Source of the DNA: Caballeronia sp. GAFFF1
GTDB taxonomy: Bacteria; Pseudomonadota; Gammaproteobacteria; Burkholderiales; Burkholderiaceae
Assembly (NCBI RefSeq): GCF_023630705.1
Contig: NZ_JALQEM010000001.1
Coordinates: 62,001 to 126,000 of the forward strand
Direction of reading: 5' to 3'
Length of the DNA: 64,000 nt
The notes beneath the pieces were generated by a model that saw only the letters and a program-made list of their open reading frames with translations, was not told where the DNA came from and did not search any database. Both the position numbers and the translations under genes were made by a program. How positions within the stretch are numbered: the stretch's first letter is position 1; each line of letters begins with the position of its first letter. Below are positions 18,513 to 28,800 of the stretch, in pieces.

Positions 18513-20072
18513 ATGAAAGGGTTTGACCGCCTGTCGGTCTTGAGCAAGCTGTTGTTGTCGTTCGCGGTCGTGATTTTGTTCACGGCGTGCGTGGGCGGAA
18601 CCGGCGTGGTGTCGCTTGCCAAGATGCATAGCCTCGTCGAGGAAATCGGCGACCGTCACATGGACGGCCTCTACTGGGCCGAGGAAATCAACAAGCACAA
18701 GGCCAACACGGACCTCGACGCCGCCAATCTGACCTTCGCCGACGACGCCGGCAAGCAGAAGCTCAAACAGGACATGGGCGAATCGCTCGCCGCGATGCAT
18801 CGCGCGTTCGAGCGCATGCGCCCGACGCTCGCGACGCCGCAAGGCTCGGCGCTCTACGACGCCGCGAGCCAGTCAGTCGCCGCGTGGGAAGAGATCGTGC
18901 AGATGCAGATGGGCGTGAAGCCCATGCCCGTCGACGTCGATCAGATGGGACTGATTGCACGCGCGATTGCGGCGAGCGAGAAGGCGCGCGACGCGCTGGA
19001 GCGGCTCGCCGACTACAAGCGTGCGCGCGCGACGGCGGCGCGCGCGAGCGCGGCGGCGGAGTACGAAACGATGCGCGTCGTGTTGCTCGCCCTCGTTCTC
19101 GGCGCGATGGCGGCGGGCGCGGTGCTGGCGGTGGTCATCGGCCGGCGCCTTGCCGCGCAGCTCGGCGGCGAGCCGGCGTATGCGACGCAGATCGCCAATC
19201 GCATCGCGCAGGGCGATCTGACGGCGCGTGTCGAGACCCGTCCCGGCGACGACAGCAGCATGCTGCACAGCCTCGGCAACATGAGCAGCAAGCTCGCGGA
19301 GATCGTCGGCGGCATTCGCCACGCGAGCGAGTCGATTCTGTTCGCATCGCGCGAAATCGCGCAGGGCAACACCGACCTCTCGCAGCGCACGGAGGAACAG
19401 GCGGCGTCGCTGGAAGAAACCGCGTCGAGCATGGAGCAACTCACGGCGACCGTGCGCCAGAACGCGAGCAATGCCGACGAAGCCACCACGCTCGCGCGCG
19501 GCGCGTCGGACGTGTCGGCGCGCGGCAGCGAACTGGTCGGCGAAGTGGTCGACAACATGCGCGAACTGGCGTCGGGCAGCAAGCGCATGACGGACATCAT
19601 CGCGGTGATCGAAGGCATTGCGTTCCAGACGAACATTCTCGCGTTGAACGCAGCCGTCGAAGCGGCGCGAGCGGGCGAGGAAGGGCGCGGTTTCGCGGTC
19701 GTGGCGGGCGAAGTGCGCTCGCTCGCGCAGCGCAGCGCGATGTCGGCGAAGGAGATCAAGGAACTGATCGAAGCCTCGACGGCGCGCGTGGACAGCGGCG
19801 CGGCGATTGCCGAGCGCGCCGGCGCGACCATGGCGGAAGTCACTGAAGCCGTGCAGCGCGTGACGGGCATCATGGCGCAGATTTCGGCAGCGTCGCACGA
19901 GCAGAGCGCGGGCATCGAGCAGGTGAATCGCGCGGTCGCGCAGATGGATCAGGTGACGCAGCAGAACGCGGCGCTCGTCGAGCAGGCCGCGGCAGCGGCT
20001 GGCGCGATGGCGGATCAGGCCGAGCACTTGAAGGGCGCGGTGGCGGTGTTCGAGCTGGAAGGGCGCGCGTAA
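18513..20072 (+). CDS. Methyl-accepting chemotaxis protein
   Basis: 519 aa from ATG 18513, with CGGAGA upstream. TM1 is at about residues 11-32, a periplasmic four-helix-type sensing domain spans about 33-190, TM2 about 191-212, then a HAMP domain. The long cytoplasmic coiled coil carries the invariant hairpin tip GIAFQTNILALNAAVEAARA. It signals through CheW/CheA to flagellar or other motility systems. No CheR-binding pentapeptide is seen at the C-terminus (ends ELEGRA). Ligand unknown. Confidence 0.93.
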   Translation: MKGFDRLSVLSKLLLSFAVVILFTACVGGTGVVSLAKMHSLVEEIGDRHMDGLYWAEEINKHKANTDLDAANLTFADDAGKQKLKQDMGESLAAMHRAFERMRPTLATPQGSALYDAASQSVAAWEEIVQMQMGVKPMPVDVDQMGLIARAIAASEKARDALERLADYKRARATAARASAAAEYETMRVVLLALVLGAMAAGAVLAVVIGRRLAAQLGGEPAYATQIANRIAQGDLTARVETRPGDDSSMLHSLGNMSSKLAEIVGGIRHASESILFASREIAQGNTDLSQRTEEQAASLEETASSMEQLTATVRQNASNADEATTLARGASDVSARGSELVGEVVDNMRELASGSKRMTDIIAVIEGIAFQTNILALNAAVEAARAGEEGRGFAVVAGEVRSLAQRSAMSAKEIKELIEASTARVDSGAAIAERAGATMAEVTEAVQRVTGIMAQISAASHEQSAGIEQVNRAVAQMDQVTQQNAALVEQAAAAAGAMADQAEHLKGAVAVFELEGRA

Positions 20073-20099
20073 GCGGACGGCGGCGGCGGGGCCAGGGAA

Positions 20100-20660
20100 C
20101 TCGCCCGGGCCGGTGCCCATTCGCGCGTCGTCGCATCGAGCGAACTCCGCTGGAAACAGCCTCCGCCGATCACGCAGGCAACGTCGCCTGTAGGCGCGCG
20201 GGAAGGGCGCGTCCGCCCGCAGGCCGCTGCCGGCTCACGCGTCGTCGCATCAAGCGAACGCCGCTCGAACAGCGCCCGCCGATCACGTGGGCAACGTCGC
20301 CTGTGGGCGCGCGGAAAAGTTTTTCGCGTTTGCCCCCAGGGGGGTCGCCGGTTCGCGCGTCGTCGCATCAAGCGAACGCCATTCCGCACAGCGACCGCCG
20401 ATCACGCAGGCAACGTCGCCTGTGGGCGCGCGGAAAAGTTTTTCGCGTTTGCCCCCAGGGGGTCGCCGGTTCGCGCGTCGTCGCATCAAGCGAACGCCGC
20501 TCGAACAGCGCCCGCCTATTACGTGGACACAACGTCGCCTGTAGGCGCGCGGGAAGGGCGCGTCCGCCCGCAGGCCGCTGCCGGCTCACGCGTCGTCGCA
20601 TCAAGCGAACGCCGCTCCACACAGCGTCCGCCGACCACGCACGCAACACGACGCGACAGC
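20100..20660. repeat. Array of five imperfect 114-118 bp repeats
   Basis: The anchor GTCGTCGCATC starts at 20127, 20241, 20359, 20477 and 20592 (spacings 114, 118, 118, 115). Each unit continues AGCGAAC..., then CAGGC-AACGTC-GCCTG or a variant that can form a small hairpin. Units 1 and 4 share one 3' half (GGGAAGGGCGCGTCCGCCCG); units 2 and 3 share another (AAAAGTTTTTCGCGTTTGCC); unit 5 is truncated and decayed. Open frames crossing the array look like by-products of GC-rich repetition. Nothing else is seen between the chemoreceptor and the permease promoter. Confidence 0.85.
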
Positions 20661-20825
20661 GCCCACGCAACCCCAATCTCCGCGAAATCCCTCGCAACAT
20701 CGCATAAGCAACACCGATTTTCGGCTCGCTTGCCTCGTTTCGGCCCACTCCGTACACTCGCGCCTGTCCGAAGAATCAAGCGCGCCGCGTGGCCGGCGCA
20801 TCATCGCCGAGAAGGAGAGCTGCCC

Positions 20826-22127
20826 ATGTCCGATTCCTATTTCCCGCGCTGGCCCGAGCAGCCGAATGCCGAAGGCGGGCGCGTCGTCGGGCCTGACGAG
20901 CGCCTGCCCTGGCCGCAGATGATCGCGATGGGCGTCCAGCACGTCGTCGCGATGTTCGGCTCCACCGTGCTCGCGCCGCTCCTGATGGGCTTCGATCCGA
21001 ATCTGTGCATCTTCATGTCCGGCATCGGCACGCTGCTGTTCTTCGTGCTCGTCGGCGGGCGCGTGCCGAGCTATCTCGGCTCCAGCTTCGCGTTCATCGG
21101 CCTGGTGATCGCGGTTACGGGCTACTCCGGACACGGTTCTAACCCGAACATTCCGGTCGCGCTCGGCGGCATCATCGCGTGCGGCGTGGCGTATGCGGTC
21201 ATCGGCGCGATCGTCGCGGCCGTCGGCACGCGCTGGATCGAAGCGCTGATGCCGCCCGTCGTCACCGGCTCGATCGTCTGCGTAATCGGGCTGAATCTCG
21301 CGCCGATCGCCGTCAAAGGCGTGAGCGGCAGCAACTTCGATTCGTGGATGGCGCTCGTCACCGTGCTGTGCGTCGGCGGCGTCGCAGTGTTCGCGCGCGG
21401 CATGGCGCAGCGGCTCTTGATTTTGATCGGTCTCGCCATTGCCTACATCATCTACGCGGTGCTGACCAACGGCATGGGCATGGGCAAGCCGATCGACTTC
21501 GCCATCGTCTCGAACGCCGCGTGGTTCGGCATGCCGCACTTCACCGCGCCGGTCTTCCAGCCGCAGGCCATGACGCTGCTCGCGCCCATTGCGATCATTC
21601 TCGTCGCGGAAAACCTCGGCCACATCAAGGCGGTCGGCGCGATGACCGGACGCAGTCTCGACAAATACATCGGCCGCGCGTTCATCGGCGACGGGCTCGC
21701 CACCATCGTCTCGGGCTTTGCCGGCGGCACGGGCGTGACGACCTACGCGGAAAACATCGGCGTGATGGCGGTCACCAAAATCTACTCGACGCTCGTGTTC
21801 GTGATTGCCGCGCTGTTCGCCATCGTGCTCGGCTTCTCGCCGAAGTTCGGCGCCTTGATCCAGACGATTCCCGGCCCGGTGCTCGGCGGCGTGTCCATCG
21901 TCGTGTTCGGGCTGATCGCGGTGACGGGCGCGCGTATCTGGGTCGTCAACAAGGTCGACTTTTCGGATAACCGCAATCTGATCGTCGCGGCGGTGACGCT
22001 CGTGCTCGGCGCAGGCGATTTCACGCTGAAGCTCGGCGGCTTCGCGCTCGGCGGCATCGGCACGGCGACGTTCGGCGCGATCATTTTCTATGCGATTTTG
22101 CGCCGGCGCGGGGCGGGTGTCGTTTGA
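20826..22127 (+). CDS. NCS2-family nucleobase (uracil/xanthine-type) permease
   Basis: 433 aa from ATG 20826, with AGAAGGAGAGC upstream. About 12-14 membrane helices. Family regions: MGVQHVVAMFGSTVLAPLL in helix 1, GSSFAFIG, the substrate-binding ENLGHIKAVG (Glu), and GGTGVTTYAENIGVMAVTK. NCS2 carriers of the UraA type import uracil with a proton. Closest by eye to UraA/RutG-like proteins, but the exact base cannot be assigned. It stands alone downstream of the repeat array. Confidence 0.9.
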   Translation: MSDSYFPRWPEQPNAEGGRVVGPDERLPWPQMIAMGVQHVVAMFGSTVLAPLLMGFDPNLCIFMSGIGTLLFFVLVGGRVPSYLGSSFAFIGLVIAVTGYSGHGSNPNIPVALGGIIACGVAYAVIGAIVAAVGTRWIEALMPPVVTGSIVCVIGLNLAPIAVKGVSGSNFDSWMALVTVLCVGGVAVFARGMAQRLLILIGLAIAYIIYAVLTNGMGMGKPIDFAIVSNAAWFGMPHFTAPVFQPQAMTLLAPIAIILVAENLGHIKAVGAMTGRSLDKYIGRAFIGDGLATIVSGFAGGTGVTTYAENIGVMAVTKIYSTLVFVIAALFAIVLGFSPKFGALIQTIPGPVLGGVSIVVFGLIAVTGARIWVVNKVDFSDNRNLIVAAVTLVLGAGDFTLKLGGFALGGIGTATFGAIIFYAILRRRGAGVV

Positions 22128-22572
22128 TGTGTGGCCGGCTTCGCGCCCGGCGCGGCGCGAAGTCGTCGCTCAAGAGCGTTCAACGCTAATCTCGACGACC
22201 ATGCGCGAACGTTGGCTGCCAAGCGCGTTGCGCCCGCGCCGAGGCCCAGGCGCCAATACGCTACCGGCGTTACGCTTTACGCAATTCGAAAGTCTGCACA
22301 TTGTTCGCGCTCGCCTAGCGAACGGTGGCCCGACGCATGAGACACCGAACGCGCGATCATCGCAACAACGTCTGCGTCGGAGCGGCTTGCGCGTGATCTC
22401 ACGTGTCGTTCTTGCCGATCAGGAACGTCGACGCGCCACTTTCCGCCGGCGCCAAATCACGGATCACTTCGACGCGGTTCCGCAAGGCCGGCTCGTGTGA
22501 CGCGTCGTTGAAGCCAGCGGGCATCACCGTCTGCGCGATGCCTTTCCGGCGTGGCTTTCCGCCGCTCCACTC
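22128..22572. other. Gene-poor interval with one in-frame extension of the antiporter frame
   Basis: 445 bp with no recognisable gene. On the minus strand the antiporter frame stays open for 57 codons after its TGA (22573-22575), down to a TGA at 22399-22401. It contains an ATG at 22524 that would encode 41 aa (MPAGFNDASHEPALRN...). Codon choice there is coding-like (GGC, TTC, AAC, GAC), so it may be a small gene or a relic. No homolog is recognised. Confidence 0.3.
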
Positions 22573-24240
22573 TCAAGGCGTCATCCCCCGCTTGCGATTC
22601 ACGATCGCCGTCTCCGAAAGATCGATCTCCCGCATCAGCTTGTTCAGCGTCTCATCGTTGATCGCCTGATCCGTTCTCAGCCGCAGCAGTTCGGCGCGCT
22701 CCGCCCGCAGCGCCGCCATTCTGAGCCGCGTTTCCACGATCTCGCTTCGTCTCGCCGCCACGCGCGGCGCTTCTTCGTCGCCGAGCGATTCCAGCCGCAG
22801 CCGGTACGTGTCCATCACGCGCGCGGTCGAATCCGCGCAGCGGGCCGACGCGGCCTCGTCCATGTCGTCGGTGAGCAGCGCGTGTGTTTCGTCGATGGCC
22901 CGGATCGCCGCCTGCGCCGCGCGGCGACGCGCCAGCCGCTCCTCGGCCGCATGCGGATTGCGCTCGCGCTTCGCGCCGCGCAGCACCACCGGCAAGCCGA
23001 CGACCGCAATCGAGAGCGAAGCAAGAATCACCGCCGACGCGATGAAAATCGCCAGATCCCGCCCCGCGAGCGCCGCGCCGTTATCGAGCGTGACCGGCAG
23101 CGAGAGCACGCCCGCGAGCGTCACCGCGCCGCGCACGCCGCCGATCGTCGTCAGCGCGAGCGTCCGCAAGCCGGGCGCGGCGCTTTCGATGCCGACCTTC
23201 GCCGCGCTGCGGCTCGCGACCCAGCGCAGGCAATACACCCACACGAAGCGCAATGCGTAGAGCGCGAACACCGTCGCGATCACATAGCCGATCAGAAGGC
23301 CCACTTGCGCGTTGCCGTCCTGATGCGCCTCGATCAACGCGCGCCCGATGATGTGCGGCAACTGCAAGCCGAGCAGGATGAACACCATGCCGTTGAACAC
23401 GAACTCGATCATCGTCCACGTGCTCGTCATGCGCACGCGCACGGCGCTCGGAATGGTCGCGCGCAGGCTCTGGATGTTCATCATCATTCCGGCGGAAACG
23501 GCCGCGAGAATGCCCGAGCACCCCGCGCGCTCCGAGATCACATAGGCGGCGAACGGAATCAGCACGGTCAGGATGACGCCCGCGGCGGGATCGTCGTCTT
23601 CCGAGAACTTGAGCACGCGCGCCGGAATCTCGGTGACGATCCAGCTGATCGCCGCGCCGATGGCGAGCCCGCCCACCGAGATCACAACGAAGCTGATGGC
23701 CGCCTCGTGCAGCGAAAACACGCCCGTCAGCGCGGCCGCGATGGCGAACTTCAGCGCGACGAGACCCGAGGCGTCGTTCATCAACGCTTCGCCTTCCAGA
23801 ATATGCATGAGGTTCGCCGGAATGCGGTTGCGTCCGGCGATGCCCGTGAGCGCGACGGCATCGGTCGGCGAAAGCACGGCCGCCAGCGCGAACGCGACAG
23901 GAAGCGGCATCGCCGGAATCATCCAGTGCAGGAAGTAGCCGAGCGCGCCCACGGTGATGAACACGAGCCCGAGCGCCAGCATGAGAACGGCGCGGCGCGC
24001 GAGATACAGCTCGCGTTTTGGAATGCGCCAGCCGTCCGCGAACAGCAGCGGCGGGATGAACAGCAGCATGAACAGTTCGGGATCGAATGTGACATGCAGC
24101 CGGAAGCCGGGCCACGCGAGCATCGCGCCGATGGCGATCTGAATGAGCGGCAGCGGCAGCTTGACCGGCAGCAGGCTGAGACCGACGCCGGATAGCGCCA
24201 CGATCATCAGCAGGATGAGGACGGTGAAGACGATTTCCAT
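22573..24240 (-). CDS. CPA1-family Na+/H+ (cation/proton) antiporter
   Basis: 555 aa: about 12 membrane helices (residues 1-405) and a C-terminal cytoplasmic helical tail rich in Arg and Glu. The ion-path motifs SPTDAVALTGIAGRNRIP and EGEALMNDASGLVALKF contain the Asp pair expected in NhaP/YjcE-type antiporters. It exchanges Na+ or K+ for H+ at the inner membrane for pH and salt balance. Single gene. Cation preference unknown. Confidence 0.92.
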   Translation of the reverse strand: MEIVFTVLILLMIVALSGVGLSLLPVKLPLPLIQIAIGAMLAWPGFRLHVTFDPELFMLLFIPPLLFADGWRIPKRELYLARRAVLMLALGLVFITVGALGYFLHWMIPAMPLPVAFALAAVLSPTDAVALTGIAGRNRIPANLMHILEGEALMNDASGLVALKFAIAAALTGVFSLHEAAISFVVISVGGLAIGAAISWIVTEIPARVLKFSEDDDPAAGVILTVLIPFAAYVISERAGCSGILAAVSAGMMMNIQSLRATIPSAVRVRMTSTWTMIEFVFNGMVFILLGLQLPHIIGRALIEAHQDGNAQVGLLIGYVIATVFALYALRFVWVYCLRWVASRSAAKVGIESAAPGLRTLALTTIGGVRGAVTLAGVLSLPVTLDNGAALAGRDLAIFIASAVILASLSIAVVGLPVVLRGAKRERNPHAAEERLARRRAAQAAIRAIDETHALLTDDMDEAASARCADSTARVMDTYRLRLESLGDEEAPRVAARRSEIVETRLRMAALRAERAELLRLRTDQAINDETLNKLMREIDLSETAIVNRKRGMTP

Positions 24241-24560
24241 GCCGGATGCGGACGCGCGGGCGTCCGTTTATTTTTCGAGACGACGCGAGAGTGTAGCCCG
24301 ACGCGTCATCCACGGCATGTTTCCGCGACGCACCCGCGCGGTGCGCGTGCATGCGTTCGCCGCCCGCTCGCGGTGCATGAAGCCTGCGAACGCCCGACAA
24401 AGGCGGCGGCTTCGCGCGCATGGACCTTGCTTTATCGACAGCCACGGGACGCGAGACTCCCGACGAGATCATCGAGGGCGGTTCTTATGAAAACGGTATC
24501 GGGCGGGACCGGCGCGGGGCCGGAGCAGGAAGCGCGCGGCGCGCGCGCGGGGGCATCCAC

Positions 24561-25880
24561 ATGGTGATCGCCAATCCCGAGAAGACGACGCTCTCCGCGC
24601 GCAGCTTCGAACTCGGCGTGATGTCGGGCTTGGACCGCTATTCGGTCGAGCACGGCGAGTGGACGCTCTCCAGCGTGTTCCAGCCGGTGTTCAGCCTTTC
24701 GCACATGCGCGCGGTCGGCTACGAAGGACTCTTGCGCGCGCACGACGCGCTGGACCGTCCCGTGCCGCCGGTCGATGTGTTCGCGCAGGCGTCGCGCGTC
24801 GGCGAAGCGTTGCAGATCGACCGTCTCGCGCAGGCGCTGCATCTCGAAAACTTCAAGATGCTCGGCGCGCAGGACGAATGGCTGTTTCTCAACGTGCATC
24901 CCGGCGCGCTGACCGAGCCGTATCACGCGGCCGCGCTGCTCGCCAATCTGAAGCGGCTGCATATCGAACCGCGCCGCGTCGTGCTCGAAGTGCTGGAGCA
25001 CAGCGCCGGGGACATCGAGCGACTCGCGCAGGCGGTGCAGCAGTTCCGCGAGCACGGCTTTCTGATCGCGCTGGACGACTTCGGCGCGGGACACACGAAC
25101 ATCGAACGGATCTGGCAACTCGATCCGGATATCGTCAAACTCGACCGCGTGATGCTGTCGCACGCCGGCCACAACGTGCATGCGCCGCTGTCGGAGCGCA
25201 CGCGCAAGCAGCGGCGCAACATGGAAGCGGTGCTGTCGGGCATCGTCTCGCTGTTGCACGAGGCGGGCAAGCTCGTGCTGATCGAGGGCGTCGAAACCGA
25301 GCACGAGGCGCAGCTTGCGCTCGCGAGCGGCGCGGACTTCGTGCAGGGCTTTTTCTTTGCGCGGCCGCATCCGGGGCTCGCGGATGGCGTGCATGCGCAG
25401 AACATCATCGGCGAATTGACGGAGCGGTATCGCTTGCAGACGGAAGCGCGCGAGCGGCGCGTCGCGACGCGGCTCCAGCCGTATGTGCGCGCGTTCGAGC
25501 GCGCGGCGGAGCGGCTTGCAGCGGGCGAACCGCTCGACGAAGTGTGCTGGAACTTCCTCGCGCTCGATCACGCCGCGCGCTGCTTTCTGCTCGACCAGAA
25601 CGGCCGGCAGTCGGGCCGCAATGTCGTGCTGCGCGCCGACCGCGCCGCGCACGAAGCGCGCTTTCTGCCACTCGTCGATGCGCAAGGCGCGAACTGGCTG
25701 CGACGTCCGTACTTTCGCGCGGCGCTCGGCGACCCCGAACGCGTGCATGTGACGAAGCCGTATCTTTCGATCAACGAGGCGATGCCGTGCGTCACGCTAT
25801 CGGTCGAGACGCGCTCCGGCGGCAAGCGCTGCGTGCTGTGCGGCGACATCGACTGGCTGCCGGACGACGACGCCGACTGA
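24561..25880 (+). CDS. EAL-domain cyclic-di-GMP phosphodiesterase with C-terminal sensor-like domain
   Basis: 439 aa from ATG 24561; the frame is open further up but reads as low-complexity Arg/Gly. The EAL core (about 35-275) has signature YEGLLRA (Glu55, EGL rather than EAL), Asn111, Glu143, LDDFGAG (Asp172, Asp173), Lys193, IEGVETEH (Glu242/245) and QGFFFARP. All catalytic positions of active phosphodiesterases therefore seem present. Residues about 290-439 form an extra domain (WNFLALDHAARCFLLD... CVLCGDIDWL) resembling a PAS/Cache-like sensor. No GGDEF or membrane segment. Confidence 0.88.
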   Translation: MVIANPEKTTLSARSFELGVMSGLDRYSVEHGEWTLSSVFQPVFSLSHMRAVGYEGLLRAHDALDRPVPPVDVFAQASRVGEALQIDRLAQALHLENFKMLGAQDEWLFLNVHPGALTEPYHAAALLANLKRLHIEPRRVVLEVLEHSAGDIERLAQAVQQFREHGFLIALDDFGAGHTNIERIWQLDPDIVKLDRVMLSHAGHNVHAPLSERTRKQRRNMEAVLSGIVSLLHEAGKLVLIEGVETEHEAQLALASGADFVQGFFFARPHPGLADGVHAQNIIGELTERYRLQTEARERRVATRLQPYVRAFERAAERLAAGEPLDEVCWNFLALDHAARCFLLDQNGRQSGRNVVLRADRAAHEARFLPLVDAQGANWLRRPYFRAALGDPERVHVTKPYLSINEAMPCVTLSVETRSGGKRCVLCGDIDWLPDDDAD

Positions 25881-25886
25881 CTTCGC

Positions 25887-28800
25887 TCACTTCGCGACGA
25901 CGACCGGAATGCCCTTTAGCGACGACGCGCCCTTCATTGCTTCGATGGACGCGCGCACCGCATCGCCCGTCGCCGCTTCGATGCCGAGCCGCGCGACGAG
26001 TTCGCGCTCGCTGCGCTTGACCATCGCGAGATTCGCGAGCTTCACGTGACCGTAGCCGCGCACGCGCTCGAAGAGCGCGGCGAGCGCAGCGACATCCTTC
26101 GCGTTGCCGGCGTCGAGTTTCGCGAGCGCGCGTTGCATCGTGATTTCGTAATCCTTGGCGAGCTGACGCTCCATGCGGCGTTCGAGCGTCCTGCCGAACG
26201 GATCGAGCGCCGTGCCGCGCAGCGCGCGCAGCTTCGACAGACCGCCGAGCACCGGCCACATCCACTGGCCGAAGGTCTTCTTCTTCGGCGCGCCGTGCGA
26301 CAGCGCGGGCGGCGCGAGGTTGAACTTCACGGTGTAAGCGTCGCCGGGCGCGCCTTCGAACTGCGCGGCGAGCGCGGCGCGGAACGCCGGGTCCGCGTGC
26401 AGGCGCGCGACTTCGTATTCGTCCTTCACCGCGAGCAGCTTGTAGAACGTGATCGCCACGGCGCGCTTCACGTCTTCATTCGCCGATGCCTGCGCGATCA
26501 GCGAACGATATCGCTCCACGTACTTCGCGCCGCCATACGCGAGCAGCCGATCTTCGCGATCGCGGATGAGCTCGGCAAGCGGCATGTCCGCCATCGGGAC
26601 GCGCTTCTGCTGCGCTGACGATGCGAGCGCATCGAGCGCGTTGATATCCGCCGCGGCAAGCCGGCCGATCGCGAAGGCCAGCTTGTTCGCCGCGACCGCC
26701 ACGTTGTTCAGTTCCAGCGCGCGCATCAATGCCCCGTGCGACACCGGCACGAGGCCGAGTTGCCACGCGAAGCCGAGCATCACGATATTCGCGCCGATGG
26801 TATCGCCGAGAAAGCGCGTCGCGAGCGATTGCGCGTCGCAGGTGTGCAACGCGTCGGCGGCATCGGCGCCGGCCGCGTGGCGCATCTTGTCGAGCAGCGC
26901 GTCGGCGTGCAGATTCGCGTCGGGGTTCTGCACGAAGCTCGCGTTCGGAATGGCGTGCGTATTCACGACGATCTTCGTCCGGTCATGCCGCACCGTTTGC
27001 AACGCTTCGGGACTCGCGCCGACGACCATATCGCAGGCGAGCAGCAAGTCGGCCTGCTGGGTGTCGATGCGCACCTGATTCAGCAGCGCGTCCTCGCTCG
27101 CTACGCGCACGAACGACAGCACCGAGCCGCCTTTCTGCGCAAAGCCCATGAAATCGAGCACCGACGCGCTCTTGCCTTCGAGATGCGCCGCCATGCTGAT
27201 GAGCGCGCCGACCGTGACGACGCCCGTGCCGCCCACGCCCGTCACCAGCATGTCGTACGGCGCGTGATCGAGATGCGCGCGCGGTGGCGGCAGCGCATCG
27301 ACGCGGCGGGCGAGTTCGGCAGGATCGAACGCGTGGCCGTCGGCTTTCTTCAGCTTCGCGCCTTCGAGCGTGACGAAGCTCGGGCAGAAGCCGTTCACGC
27401 ACGAATAGTCCTTGTTGCACGACGACTGATCGATGCGGCGCTTGCGTCCCAGTTCAGTTTCCACCGGCTCGACGGACAGGCAGTTCGACTGCACGCCGCA
27501 ATCGCCACAGCCTTCGCACACGGCTTCGTTGATGAAAAGCCGCTTGTCCGGATCGGGAAACTCGCCCTTCTTGCGGCGGCGGCGCTTTTCGGCGGCGCAC
27601 GTCTGGTCGTAGATCAGCACGGTCACGCCGGGCGTTTCGCGCAGGCGGCGCTGCACGGCATCCAGTTCACTGCGGTGATGAAAGGTCGTGCCGCGCGGGA
27701 ACTGGTCCTCGTGGCCCTCGTACTTCTCGGGTTCGTCGCTGACCACGACGAGCAGCGCGATGCCTTCCGCCTCCACTTGCCGCGCGATCTGCGGCACCGA
27801 AATGCTGCCGTCGACCGGCTGGCCGCCCGTCATCGCGACGGCGTCGTTATAGAGAATCTTGTACGTGATGTTGGCTTTCGCGGCCACCGCCTGCCGGATC
27901 GCGAGAATGCCCGAGTGAAAATACGTGCCGTCGCCGAGATTCTGAAAGACGTGCGGCGTCTTTGTGAACATCGCGTGCGAAGCCCAGTCCACGCCTTCGC
28001 CGCCCATCTGGATGAGGCCGGTCGTGTCGCGCTCCATCCACGACGCCATGAAGTGACAGCCGATGCCAGCCTGCGCCACCGAGCCTTCCGGCACTTTCGT
28101 CGACGTGTTGTGCGGGCAGCCCGAGCAGAAGTAGGGCGTGCGCTTCACGGCATCGGCGATATTGGACAGAATTTGCGGCGCGACGAGATCGACCACTTTG
28201 TCGCGGCGGTCGAGCGCCGGCTTGTGGCGCGCGAGCCATTGCGCGAACACCGGCAGCACGCGCGAGGGCCGCAGCTCGCCGAGCGCGGAAAGTAGCGGCG
28301 CGCCGTCCTGCGTCGCTTTGCCGATCACGACCGGCCGCGCGCCTTGAGCGCGGTTGTACAGATGATCCTTGATCTGCTGCTCGACGACCGGCCCTTTCTC
28401 CTCGATGACGAGCACTTCCGCGAGCCCTTCGACGAACGCATCCAGCCGCGTGGTTTCGAGCGGAAACGACAGCCCGACTTTGTAGATGCGCACGCCGGCG
28501 GCGTCGAGATCGTCCACGGTCAGTTCGAGCCGGCGCAGCGCCTCCATCAGATCGAGATGCGCCTTGCCGCAGGTCACGATGCCGACGTTCGCCCGCGGAC
28601 TCGGCGCGATCCACTTGTCGATGCTGTTCGTCCGCGCGAAGTGGCGCACGGCGTCGAGCTTCGCGTGGAGACGCGCTTCGATGGTGAGGCTCGGCAAGTC
28701 GGGCCAGCGGTTGTGCAGCCCGCCCGGCGGCGGCGTGAAGCCTTCGGGCGCGGTCCAGTCGGTCTTCAACGCATCGAGATCCACGGTCGAGCCGGATTCG

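Noticed and set aside
20100-20660. CRISPR array.
   Set aside because: Unit length is 114-118 bp with near-identical content and no unique spacers between short repeats, and no cas genes are nearby.
26736-28295. A 519-codon plus-strand open frame.
   Set aside because: It is antisense to the indolepyruvate oxidoreductase gene, which has iron-sulfur and thiamine motifs; no independent support.
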